DNA of 64,000 nt from positions 248,001 through 312,000 of the forward strand of contig CAZFRM010000001.1 of NCBI GenBank assembly GCA_964521255.1, in the 5' to 3' direction. Under the pieces are notes generated by a model. It was not told the origin of the DNA. It saw nothing but the letters and a program-made list of their open reading frames with translations, and searched no databases. The translations under genes were made by a program, and so were the position numbers. Source of the stretch: ZC4RG29 sp964521255. GTDB lineage: Bacteria > Bacteroidota > Bacteroidia > Cytophagales > Cyclobacteriaceae. Below, in pieces: positions 43,320 to 51,908 of the stretch. Positions within the stretch are counted from its first letter, which is position 1; each line of letters opens with the position of its first letter.

Positions 43320-44936
43320 CTACCAAGTCAGATACTGGATGTGATCAGGTACTTTGCTATGCCAAAACTCCCCGATCACTATATTCCTAATCACTTTACC
43401 ATTAGTGTAAGAAACTTTAGATTTGACTTTTCTTCTTCTTTTTTGAACTGGGTCTGCTTCAATTGCTGCCGTTGTTGAACAATCCACGGCAGCAACAATG
43501 TTTCCGTGTACCCAGGCCCCTATAGTTGCCTTGCGTTTCTGCCAATGACCATATTTCTTTCTATAAGATTTTGTGACTGCTTTTGCTCTGCCTGAGGCGT
43601 AGAAAGGTCCATTGGATGCTTTTACTTTCCACTTATATCTCCAGTTGCCATTTGCTTTTTTATCTTTGTTCTTGGCTACTAATCTGCAATCGGGTAATGG
43701 TATAATGGCGCTGACAGAATTGTTATAGCTGTTATCCACAAATTTTATATTGGAAGGCAGTGCCTGGTCAGAGTTCAAGCTTTTGAGGTAAGCAACAGGA
43801 AGCTGGCCACCTGTATAAGTGTAGTACGAGCCATCGCTCAGAAAAACATAGTACGTTGAACCAACTTTGATTTCTCCATTCGCATTTACCAAGGCCCTAA
43901 GCTCAACTTCATCCATATAAGTATCATCCGGATCAGTACCAGCGGTTTCGTCTCCGGCGGTTGTCGCCAGCCAAAGATCTTCTGCTGCTGTAATCTGCGC
44001 TCTTAAGGAAGATATACCATATTGATTCTCAAAAGCAATGAATGGTTGCTCATCATTGAACCCGGTTGACTCCTCGATATCCGCCAATTGGTCATCTGTC
44101 AAGCTTGTATACTGTGACGCAAAAGCATCACTATATTGATCGTACTTGTATTCCAGATAGTCCATTGCTTGCTCCACAGCAGCTGATGAAGCGAAGACAA
44201 GCATTCCATTCTGAACAGTTATCGGGGGCAGGGTTGGCTCGGAGGGTCCATACAATTCAACTTCATTTAACCTACCATAAATGCTTTGATTACTGGGACC
44301 AAGTTCGCACCTAACTTGCACTTCAATGGCATAAATATCTGCAAAAGAATGAGTGCGGTAGACAGCAGTGTTTCCGGTTACAGATAACAAGTTGAGCCAA
44401 ATGCCATTAGGTATTGCCCGATATAAGATGGTATAATTTTTTAGCGGATAACCAGAACTGGTGTAGATGTCTATCCGATTTAGAGTTTTAGTGCTATTGA
44501 ATTTCAGAAATACGCTCTCTGGTAATTTACCACCTGCAGGGAAGTTATTAGCCCAACTATAAGAGGGGCCTACGGTCGTGTTCCTACTTCCGTCTTTTAT
44601 TTTTAGAACAGAATAACCAGGATATGTGGACTCAGCAGTGACGGTTGCCTGCAATGCATAGTTAACCAATGTAGACATTGCATTTAATTGAGATTTATCA
44701 GTCTCAAGGTCGCTGTTATCAATAGAAGACCTACTTTCTTCAACCAGGCTTTCTGCAAGACGGGTACTGTCCAATATGTGCTTGGGAAGTTTTGACCTTA
44801 AGTTTGAATTCAATTCTAACTCCGGATTTACCTCCGACTTTACGGTAAATTCGGGGTCGCTACAATTTGAAAAAACAAGACTCATTGAAAGCAGTACAAA
44901 CCAAATAATTTGATTTGGAAGTTTTTTTAGATTCAT
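43320..44936 (-). CDS. Discoidin (F5/8 type C)-like lipoprotein
   Basis: The 538-residue protein has a lipobox (VFSNC, Cys25) and a helical spacer. A discoidin-like domain follows at about 92-230 (ALQATVTAESTYPGYSVLKI at its start, then SVFLKFNSTKTLNRIDIYTS, and YGRLNEVELYG at its end), the usual strand order of F5/8 type C carbohydrate- or ligand-binding domains. The C-terminal part contains a helical Asp/Glu-rich region (about 235-330) and a strongly basic final 110 residues (KKDKKANGNWRYKWKVKASN near its start). I do not recognise that part. The protein probably faces the outside and binds glycans, with the barrels downstream as partners; that is inference. Confidence 0.75.
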   Translation of the reverse strand: MNLKKLPNQIIWFVLLSMSLVFSNCSDPEFTVKSEVNPELELNSNLRSKLPKHILDSTRLAESLVEESRSSIDNSDLETDKSQLNAMSTLVNYALQATVTAESTYPGYSVLKIKDGSRNTTVGPSYSWANNFPAGGKLPESVFLKFNSTKTLNRIDIYTSSGYPLKNYTILYRAIPNGIWLNLLSVTGNTAVYRTHSFADIYAIEVQVRCELGPSNQSIYGRLNEVELYGPSEPTLPPITVQNGMLVFASSAAVEQAMDYLEYKYDQYSDAFASQYTSLTDDQLADIEESTGFNDEQPFIAFENQYGISSLRAQITAAEDLWLATTAGDETAGTDPDDTYMDEVELRALVNANGEIKVGSTYYVFLSDGSYYTYTGGQLPVAYLKSLNSDQALPSNIKFVDNSYNNSVSAIIPLPDCRLVAKNKDKKANGNWRYKWKVKASNGPFYASGRAKAVTKSYRKKYGHWQKRKATIGAWVHGNIVAAVDCSTTAAIEADPVQKRRRKVKSKVSYTNGKVIRNIVIGEFWHSKVPDHIQYLTW

Positions 44937-45758
44937 AGATAAAGGGGTTTACTTTTTTGATAAGATTAAGTAGATTAAAGAGTTTAGCTAATTATTTCTA
45001 AGGGGGTTCTGTTATTGAATTGGTTTCGAGTCTTAGTCGCCCATATTTTTTATGAACGCAGGCCCTAATATTTGGAGGATTGAACCGAACCAATGCAACC
45101 ACCATAGATGGCGTGTTGCCAGATTAAGAGGGATATTTTTGTCATTTATGCCCGAGTATTTAAAATTTCATAACCAACTGTTCTTTTAAATCAAAACCCA
45201 AGAAACTAAACATTTGGTAAAAAGTTTTTTACAAAACTTGAACTTGACCTATCTGAGGTTACATAAAAATAGGTCAACCTGGTTCCAGTCTGGAAGCATT
45301 AATAATATATTGATAACTCAACGTTAACTTTTACCTCACTGGCTACAGTTAAAGTGGGCTCTGTTGGTGGGAGTAATCAGCGAGTGAGTTAAAGTTACAT
45401 GCCTGATTTTTTTTTGCAAATGTTTTAGGGAAATATTTTTGACTCAAAAAATGGATATTCTTTGGCAGTTGAAGCCCGACCCTATGCTGACCAATAGATA
45501 TGGGAGAGCCATCGGAATCAAGAAATCAAAAAATTACAACATCCGTACTATTTTTTAGTTAGACTAATAGTGATTAATGAATTTGAAGGTCCTGGGCTTT
45601 GACAACAAGTAGCACATGCGGCGAATGACTTGCATTGGGGTTGGATTAAAGTTGGAATTCAGTTAAAAATAGCTGAAAGGAGTTAAAGGAAGTTGAAATT
45701 CTAAAGTTTCATTGTTTATTTATTAGGTGCAAGAAAGCTGTTTTTATAAATCAAATTT
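44937..45758. other. Long gene-free stretch upstream of gltX
   Basis: About 820 bases between the discoidin lipoprotein gene and gltX, AT-rich, without a credible frame on either strand. It holds a 9-bp inverted repeat TTGACCTAT/ATAGGTCAA (45244-45252 and 45269-45277) and several homopolymer T/A runs. It must include the lipoprotein promoter. I see no RNA gene, though a small RNA cannot be excluded. Confidence 0.5.
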
Positions 45759-45766
45759 TACCTTTG
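45759..45766 (+). promoter_or_regulatory. Candidate -7 box of gltX
   Basis: TACCTTTG matches TAnnTTTG exactly, 47 bases before the ATG. No good -33 TTTG is seen at the expected distance. Confidence 0.4.
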
Positions 45767-45812
45767 CACAAAGGTCAGCTTCTCAAAAACCGGTTAGGCC
45801 TTTAGAAAAATT

Positions 45813-47348
45813 ATGAAAGAAGTTCGAGTGCGATTTGCCCCAAGTCCAACAGGTGCCTTACACATCGGTGGTGTGCGAACTGCATTGTATAATTATTTAC
45901 TTGCCCGCCAGACTAAGGGCACTATGATTTTGCGTATTGAAGATACCGATCAAACCCGGTACGTTCCGGGAGCTGAAGATTACATTCTGAAATCGCTTGA
46001 ATGGGTGGGAATAAAAATTGACGAAGGTGTGGGTGTTGGTGGTCCTCACGCTCCATACAGGCAGTCGGAACGTACATCGATCTATAAAAAGTACGCTCAG
46101 CAACTTATCGATCAAGGCCTGGCATATTACGCCTTTGACACTGAGCAAGAACTGGAGGAAATGCGTCAACGTTTGAAATCCGCTGGTGTAGATAATCAGC
46201 AATACAACAGTGTCACTCGAATGCAGATGCGAAATTCATTGACGTTAGGTGAAAATGAAACTAAGACTTTGCTTGATTCCGGTGCTGCCTACGTTATCCG
46301 GCTTAAGGTTCCTAAGAAAGAAGAAATCAGATTGAATGATTTGATCCGCGGTTGGGTAATGGTTTACTCTCACCAGATTGATGATAAAGTGTTAATGAAA
46401 TCAGATGGCTTACCAACGTATCACCTCGCCAATGTGGTGGATGACTACCTCATGAAAATTTCACATGTTATTCGTGGTGAAGAGTGGTTGCCTTCAGCAC
46501 CATTGCATGTATTGCTTTACAAGTTTCTGGGTTGGGAGAAAGAAATGCCTCAGTTTGCTCACCTTCCATTGTTACTGAAGCCCGATGGAAATGGTAAACT
46601 CAGCAAGCGCGACGCAGATACTATGGGATTTCCGATCTTCCCCTTGGATTGGGTTGATCCAAAAACCGGTGAGAAAGCTACGGGTTTTCGCGAGGCCGGA
46701 TATTTACCTGATGCGTTGATCAATTTTCTTGCATTTCTTGGATGGAATCCTGGAACGACTCAGGAAATATTTACAATCGATGAACTCATCAGTGCATTCT
46801 CAATTGAAAGAATTGGTAAAGCAGGCGCTAAGTTTGACATTCAAAAAGCGCAATGGTTCAATCAACAATATTTAAGATCAAAGCCTGACGATGTTTTGAC
46901 AAAATTTCTTTTCAGTTCGCTGGAAAAAGAAAATATCACATGCAGTGATGAAAAAGCATTGAAGATTATCAGCCTCATGAAAGATCGTGTGACATTTCCA
47001 GATGATTTCTGGCAACATGGTAAATATTTCTTTGTAGCGCCCACTGGTTTTGACAATACGATTGTTTCAAAAAAATGGAATGATGATGTAGTAAAAGTAT
47101 TATCTTCATTCAGAGAAGAAATTGCCAAACTCTCAGCGCTAACCGCTGATGTTGCAAAAGGAACTTTGGAAAAAGTTACTACACAACTGGGCATTGCTCC
47201 TGGAAAAATTATGCAAGCCGTGAGACTATCTATTACAGGAGTAGGAGGTGGTCCCGATCTCATGATGATAATGGAAATTCTGGGTAAGGAAGAAGTTGTA
47301 ACCAGGATAGATTACGCGCTTAATAATATCAAGGTAAAAGTAGCCTGA
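45813..47348 (+). CDS. gltX: Glutamyl-tRNA synthetase
   Basis: The 511-residue class I synthetase begins MKEVRVRFAPSPTGALHIGG, with the HIGH motif HIGG (17-20) and KLSKRDAD as the KMSKS equivalent. Length is close to the usual bacterial GltX. Together with glnS this gives separate Glu and Gln charging. A stem-rich stretch with TTAGCGAATGA follows the stop codon. Confidence 0.97.
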   Translation: MKEVRVRFAPSPTGALHIGGVRTALYNYLLARQTKGTMILRIEDTDQTRYVPGAEDYILKSLEWVGIKIDEGVGVGGPHAPYRQSERTSIYKKYAQQLIDQGLAYYAFDTEQELEEMRQRLKSAGVDNQQYNSVTRMQMRNSLTLGENETKTLLDSGAAYVIRLKVPKKEEIRLNDLIRGWVMVYSHQIDDKVLMKSDGLPTYHLANVVDDYLMKISHVIRGEEWLPSAPLHVLLYKFLGWEKEMPQFAHLPLLLKPDGNGKLSKRDADTMGFPIFPLDWVDPKTGEKATGFREAGYLPDALINFLAFLGWNPGTTQEIFTIDELISAFSIERIGKAGAKFDIQKAQWFNQQYLRSKPDDVLTKFLFSSLEKENITCSDEKALKIISLMKDRVTFPDDFWQHGKYFFVAPTGFDNTIVSKKWNDDVVKVLSSFREEIAKLSALTADVAKGTLEKVTTQLGIAPGKIMQAVRLSITGVGGGPDLMMIMEILGKEEVVTRIDYALNNIKVKVA

Positions 47349-47450
47349 TTAATTAGTTAGCGAATGATTTGTCCAAATGGATAGCTAATTGTCACATTGG
47401 CTAATTAAAAATGTATGGTGATGAATCAAAAGTTCTAAACGGAGTTTTGT

Positions 47451-47678
47451 ATGTCAAAAAAAGAAGATAAGAAAACTGAAAAGAAGGCTGCAAAGCCAAA
47501 AGTTCATAAAGACCTCGATGGACTCGAAATTTCAGTTGACCAGTTTGGTGAGATCAAGTCGAACATGAACATTGAAAAGATCAATGAATTCCTGAATAAG
47601 AATGTAGATGACAAAAAGCTCGCTGAACGCAATGACTATGACGATTTAAAAAAAGGTAAAAGAAAAAAGAAACAATAG
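47451..47678 (+). CDS. Small conserved charged hypothetical protein
   Basis: The 75-residue protein is very rich in Lys: N-terminal KKEDKKTEKKAAKPKVHKDL, central DGLEISVDQFGEIKSNMNIE, and C-terminal KKGKRKKKQ. The central part is the only ordered-looking section. Similar small proteins occur in Cytophagales as far as I recall; no function is known. It lies alone between gltX and the dehydrogenase gene. Confidence 0.65.
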   Translation: MSKKEDKKTEKKAAKPKVHKDLDGLEISVDQFGEIKSNMNIEKINEFLNKNVDDKKLAERNDYDDLKKGKRKKKQ

Positions 47679-47734
47679 TTTTTTCCAGTCTGCTCTTCCC
47701 TTAACCATTTCACTATACATTTAAGGTTAGTGAT

Positions 47735-47742
47735 TACCTTTG
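47735..47742 (+). promoter_or_regulatory. Candidate -7 box of the dehydrogenase gene
   Basis: TACCTTTG (TAnnTTTG) lies 17 bases before the ATG at 47759, so the leader would be only about 10 bases. Confidence 0.4.
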
Positions 47743-47758
47743 AATGTGATCAAACTTC

Positions 47759-48976
47759 ATGAACAGAATTAAACTGGGCATTATCCGCGAAGGCAAAATT
47801 CCTGTCGACAGACGTGTACCTTTCTCTCCTGATCAGGCAAAGGAGATCATGCAAAAATTTCCGTACGTTGAAGTTGTTTGTCAACGAAGCAGTATCCGTT
47901 GCTTTACTGATCTTGAATATGAAAAGTCGGGCGTCAAAATTGTTCACGAGGTAGGTGATTGTGATATTCTCATGGGCATTAAAGAAGTTCCCATTAACAA
48001 TCTGATTCAAAATAAAATTTATCTATTCTTCTCACACACCATAAAAAAACAACCCCACAATCGTCAGTTACTCCAAACCATTCTTAAAAAGAACATTACT
48101 CTTATCGACTATGAAGTTCTGGAAGACACCAGGGGTAACAGGTTAGTAGCATTTGGAAGATATGCCGGCATCGTTGGGACTTATAATTGTTTCTGGATGT
48201 ATGGCATACGCTATAAACTTTACGCTCTTCGAAGAGCGATGGACTGTCGCGATTACAGTGATCTTAAAACTGAATTTTCTAAAATCAAATTACCTCCCAT
48301 AAAAATTGCTCTCACCGGAAGCGGGCGTGTAGGAAAAGGAGCAGAAGAAGTTTTGAAAGATATAGGAATAAGAAAAGTCAGTACAAATGATTTTTTAACA
48401 CTGACTTTTGATGAACCTGTTTATGTGCAACTGAATAGTAGCGCGTATCATATACACAAGGAAGGCAAAGCATTTGACCGGGAAGAGTTTCATCGAAATC
48501 CAGATCAGTACAAAAGTGATTTTTTAAAATTCACAACCGTTGCAGACGTTCTCATTAATGGCGCTTACTGGAGTCCGCAAGCGCCCGTGCTTTTTAGCAA
48601 GGAAGACATGATATCGTCAAACTTTAAAATAAAAGTAATTGGTGACATAAGCTGTGATATTAACGGTTCAGTTCCAGCCACTATTAAATCAACAAATGTA
48701 AAAGATCCCGTTTTTGACTATAATCCCTTTAGCCAAACGGCAGAAGCGCCATTTAGCGATGATAAGTTTATTTCAATCATGGCAGTTGACAACCTGCCAT
48801 GCGAGTTGCCAAGAAGCGCCTCGGAAGATTTTGGAAGAGATTTGATTGATAAAGTGTTGCCTTCATTATTGGGTAATGACGCTGAAAAAATTATTCATCG
48901 CGCAACTATTGCAAGTAATGGTGCACTGACCAATGATTTTTCATACCTTAAAAATTATTCACTCGGATCAGAATAA
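47759..48976 (+). CDS. Saccharopine-dehydrogenase-like / alanine-dehydrogenase-family NAD-dependent oxidoreductase
   Basis: The 405-residue protein starts IKLGIIREGKIPVDRRVPFS, the AlaDh/PNT N-terminal domain pattern, with IMGIKEVPINNL in the substrate-binding part. LTGSGRVGKGAEEVL is the Rossmann nucleotide-binding loop (about 184-198). Family members are lysine-forming saccharopine dehydrogenases or alanine dehydrogenase relatives; this protein is longer than alanine dehydrogenase (about 370) and closer to the LYS1 type. The next gene (DUF4286) follows by 11 bases. Confidence 0.82.
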   Translation: MNRIKLGIIREGKIPVDRRVPFSPDQAKEIMQKFPYVEVVCQRSSIRCFTDLEYEKSGVKIVHEVGDCDILMGIKEVPINNLIQNKIYLFFSHTIKKQPHNRQLLQTILKKNITLIDYEVLEDTRGNRLVAFGRYAGIVGTYNCFWMYGIRYKLYALRRAMDCRDYSDLKTEFSKIKLPPIKIALTGSGRVGKGAEEVLKDIGIRKVSTNDFLTLTFDEPVYVQLNSSAYHIHKEGKAFDREEFHRNPDQYKSDFLKFTTVADVLINGAYWSPQAPVLFSKEDMISSNFKIKVIGDISCDINGSVPATIKSTNVKDPVFDYNPFSQTAEAPFSDDKFISIMAVDNLPCELPRSASEDFGRDLIDKVLPSLLGNDAEKIIHRATIASNGALTNDFSYLKNYSLGSE

Positions 48977-48987
48977 ATTATTTGGAC

Positions 48988-49290
48988 ATGTTTTTATTCA
49001 ATGAAACCATAGGTATTGACAAAGGCGTTGAGCAGGAGTGGTTGACCTGGATGAAAGAGAAGCATATTCCTGCAGCGATGAATACCGGTATGTTCACCTC
49101 CTCAAAAATTTATAAGGTGCTTCATGATAATGAAGACGAAACTGTATCCTACAGCATTCAATACTTTGCAGCGTCCATCGATAATGTTCAACAATATCTT
49201 GATGTATTCGCGCCTAAAATTCTTGCGGAGTTTCAGCGAAAATTTAAGGACCGGCATGTGGCATTCCGTACACTTCTCCTTGAAATTTAG
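48988..49290 (+). CDS. DUF4286 family protein
   Basis: I take the ATG at 48988 (MFLFNETIGIDKGVEQEWL, 100 residues); a TTG two codons earlier is possible. EEWLTWMKEKHIP-like EQEWLTWMKEKHIPAAMNTG and TVSYSIQYFAASIDNVQQYL identify DUF4286, a small ferredoxin-like alpha/beta family of unknown role common in Bacteroidota. It probably shares a transcript with the dehydrogenase gene. Confidence 0.85.
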   Translation: MFLFNETIGIDKGVEQEWLTWMKEKHIPAAMNTGMFTSSKIYKVLHDNEDETVSYSIQYFAASIDNVQQYLDVFAPKILAEFQRKFKDRHVAFRTLLLEI

Positions 49291-49453
49291 CAGGCTTGTC
49301 TTGCTCAAGCAGATTTAATAAGCTATCTTGATCATCTAGCCTACATATTATAGTTTTGATTTTGCAGATGGCCTTGTAATTATTAAAGGGGCTCTGCTAT
49401 TCCATTAGGAGCGATAATAGATTTTAGATACGTGAAATTTAAATTCGTGGGTT

Positions 49454-49735
49454 ATGAATGTGCGGAAAATTGAACCAGAAGGAATGAAAGCCGAACACTT
49501 CACCAAGCATGATGTGTTGCGTGACGAAGAAGCGCGAAGGGACAGGATAAGAAAATTAATTAAGGCAGTTGTGATAAGTCATAATGAGCACGAGGAGGTT
49601 GGGATTGTTATAAAACTTGAAAGTGGAGAAGTTATAGAAACTTACAGTAATCTCATTGATTTCGCCGATGACTATGCAATGATAACAGGAGGAACAGTTA
49701 TTCCGCTGATCTCTATTGTTGATGTAGAGTTTTAA
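49454..49735 (+). CDS. Small hypothetical protein
   Basis: The 93-residue protein is acidic and mixed alpha/beta: EEARRDRIRKLIKAVVISHN, EVGIVIKLESGEVIETYSN and a hydrophobic end IPLISIVDVEF. The middle part reads like a small beta-barrel (SH3- or Tudor-like) but this is only a guess. It is convergent with the GNAT gene, overlapping it by four bases at 49732-49735. Confidence 0.6.
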   Translation: MNVRKIEPEGMKAEHFTKHDVLRDEEARRDRIRKLIKAVVISHNEHEEVGIVIKLESGEVIETYSNLIDFADDYAMITGGTVIPLISIVDVEF

Positions 49736-50211
49736 AATAAATCAAGCTTCCTGATGGCGTCTGACTCCAGGTTACAGTTTATCCATTCTGAATCTAACTT
49801 AGCATTAAAGCGCCTGTAAAAATCAATTGCCGCAGTATTCCAATCCAACACCTGCCACGTCATTCCAGTACAATTATCTTCCAGCGTTTTTTTCATTGTA
49901 CGTTCAAATAGTTTTTTCCCAATTCCGCTTCCTCGTTCTGCCTCTGTTACAATAATATCTTCAAGGTATAAGCGCTTCCCTTTCCAGGTTGAATAACGAT
50001 AATAATAAATTGAAATGCCTACGATCCTGTTTCCCTTTTCAGCAACAAACATTCCGTATACAGGGTTAGGTCCAAACCCATCTTGCTCCATCATAGCTAC
50101 TGTATTGGTAACCTCATCAGGCGCCCGCTCAAATAAGGCCAGCTCTTTTACCAGTTCCAAAACCTGAGGCAAGTCTTCCTTTCTTCCTGGTCTGATTAAA
50201 CTTTCATTCAT
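49732..50211 (-). CDS. GNAT family N-acetyltransferase
   Basis: The 159-residue protein has the GNAT motif A IIVTEAERGSGIGKKLFERT (about 91-110), the RGSGIG acetyl-CoA loop, and C-terminal LDWNTAAIDFYRRFNAKL. The order and sequence resemble diamine N-acetyltransferases (SSAT type: spermidine/spermine or thialysine). Substrate remains unproven. Its 3' end overlaps the convergent small hypothetical gene. Confidence 0.88.
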   Translation of the reverse strand: MNESLIRPGRKEDLPQVLELVKELALFERAPDEVTNTVAMMEQDGFGPNPVYGMFVAEKGNRIVGISIYYYRYSTWKGKRLYLEDIIVTEAERGSGIGKKLFERTMKKTLEDNCTGMTWQVLDWNTAAIDFYRRFNAKLDSEWINCNLESDAIRKLDLF

Positions 50212-50281
50212 AAAAGAAATTTAGAGGCAGCAACCAAGCATTTTGTTTTCACTAAATCTGATTCAAGCGAATCAAACTTTG

Positions 50282-51556
50282 TCAATTGATTGAATCAAAT
50301 CCAGTATAGGGAATCAATACCTTAGGTATTTTTATTCCTTGAGGAGATTGATTGTTTTCTAAAATAGCAGCTACAATTCGAGGCAAAGCAAGTGCACTTC
50401 CGTTTAGTGTGTGAAGAAGCTGAGTCTTTCCTTCTTTCGTCTTGAAACGAAGCTTTAAGCGGTTTGATTGAAAGGTTTCAAAATTACTTATAGAGCTTAC
50501 TTCAAGCCACCGTTGTTGTGCCGCTGAGTATACTTCCATATCATAACATTTCGCGGCATTAAAGCCCATATCACCACCACAAAGAAGAAGTCTTCGATAG
50601 GGAAGTTCCAACTTGTCCAAAAGCGATTCAACATAAGCTGTCATTTTTTCGTGGGCATCGTATGAAAGATCTGGTTTGGTTATCTGGACGATCTCTACTT
50701 TGTCAAATTGATGTAAGCGATTTAGTCCTCTAACATGTGCACCCCAACTTCCGGCCTCTCTTCTGAAACAAGGTGTATAAGCAACATTCTTAATCGGTAA
50801 TTCCGTTTCACTTAAAACAACATCACGGTAAAGATTAGTTACCGGTACCTCAGCGGTAGGAATAAGATAAAGATTATCTATACCAACATGATACATCTGA
50901 CCTTCCTTATCCGGTAGCTGGCCCGTGCCATAGCCCGAAGCTTCATTCACAACGATAGGTGGTTGGATCTCTTTAAATTCAATCTTCTCAGCTTCGTCAA
51001 GAAAAAAGTTTATTAATGCGCGTTGAAGCCTGGCACCTTTACCCTTATAAACCGGAAAGCCGGCACCAGAAATTTTATTGCCCAGGTCAAAGTCGATGAT
51101 ATCATACTTTTTAATCAGATCCCAATGGGGTACGGCGTTGCTATCCAGCGTAGGTTTTGCACCCCGTTCGTGAACCGTAATATTATCTTCAGGGCCTCCT
51201 CCATCAGGAACATCAGCATGGGGTACATTTGGAATTGTGTATAGTAACTTTTGGAGATCGTCAGCGGTGGCGGTTAATCTTTCACTTAATTCAGCTACTT
51301 GTTTTTTCAGTTCACCTGTTCTCGCTTTGCGTTGCTCTGCTTCCTCCTTCTTTCCTGATTTCATCAGGTTGCCAATCTCTTTTGCTATTGCGTTTGCCTC
51401 GGCCAATAAAGCATCATGTTGTTGCTGGGTCTCTCTTCTGACGGAATCTAATGACAACACACGGTCAATAGTATCTTCAATATTTTTAAGGCGTCTTTTC
51501 TTAAGACCATGAATCACTCTCTCCTTTTCTTCTCGTAAAATGGATAACTGAAGCAT
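50282..51556 (-). CDS. serS: Seryl-tRNA synthetase
   Basis: The 424-residue class II synthetase has an N-terminal coiled-coil arm (about 25-105), motif 2 FRREAGSWGAHVRGLNRLHQ and motif 3 LNGSALALPRIVAAILENNQ. These bind Ser, ATP and the tRNA acceptor end. Start MLQLSILREEKERVIHGLKK is the normal SerRS beginning. An exact TAnnTTTG box is just upstream. Confidence 0.97.
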   Translation of the reverse strand: MLQLSILREEKERVIHGLKKRRLKNIEDTIDRVLSLDSVRRETQQQHDALLAEANAIAKEIGNLMKSGKKEEAEQRKARTGELKKQVAELSERLTATADDLQKLLYTIPNVPHADVPDGGGPEDNITVHERGAKPTLDSNAVPHWDLIKKYDIIDFDLGNKISGAGFPVYKGKGARLQRALINFFLDEAEKIEFKEIQPPIVVNEASGYGTGQLPDKEGQMYHVGIDNLYLIPTAEVPVTNLYRDVVLSETELPIKNVAYTPCFRREAGSWGAHVRGLNRLHQFDKVEIVQITKPDLSYDAHEKMTAYVESLLDKLELPYRRLLLCGGDMGFNAAKCYDMEVYSAAQQRWLEVSSISNFETFQSNRLKLRFKTKEGKTQLLHTLNGSALALPRIVAAILENNQSPQGIKIPKVLIPYTGFDSIN

Positions 51557-51575
51557 ATAGCAATTTTTAAAGTCC

Positions 51576-51603
51576 CAAAATTAGTTTTTTGACCTGCAGG
51601 CAA
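51576..51603 (-). promoter_or_regulatory. Candidate promoter of serS
   Basis: The minus strand reads TTG (51603-51601), a 17-base spacer, then TAATTTTG (51583-51576), an exact TAnnTTTG -7 box. The ATG follows 20 bases later. Confidence 0.45.
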
Positions 51604-51908
51604 TAGCGAAATCATAAAATATTTAAACTCTTAAGGCGATGGTATCGTTATGAGGGCATACTAGCAGGCGTTTTTAGCAAAATAGCGATGGGTGCCTAAA
51701 TTAAAGGAGAGTGGGTTTGATTATGTGCGATTTTACACCTATAATTGCACAATCAACGGCTATTTTTCCCGGGCCACTGAAGATAAATCCTTCAACATAT
51801 CAGGAATTCATTGTAACGCTTCTTATTTGACCGCACCTATTTGTTTCAGAGCTATCTGACTCGCACTAATTTAACATATCACACAAAACAATTCATTTTT
51901 AAACTAAC
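51604..51908. other. Gene-free leader region upstream of rho
   Basis: About 300 bases between the divergent serS and rho genes contain no open frame. rho must be expressed from here, but no exact TAnnTTTG box is close to its ATG. In many bacteria the rho leader is long and autoregulated; here that remains speculation. Confidence 0.45.

Noticed and set aside
45244..45277. 9-bp inverted repeat as a terminator or operator
   Set aside because: The loop is 16 bases, there is no T-tract and no nearby gene end, so no function can be assigned.
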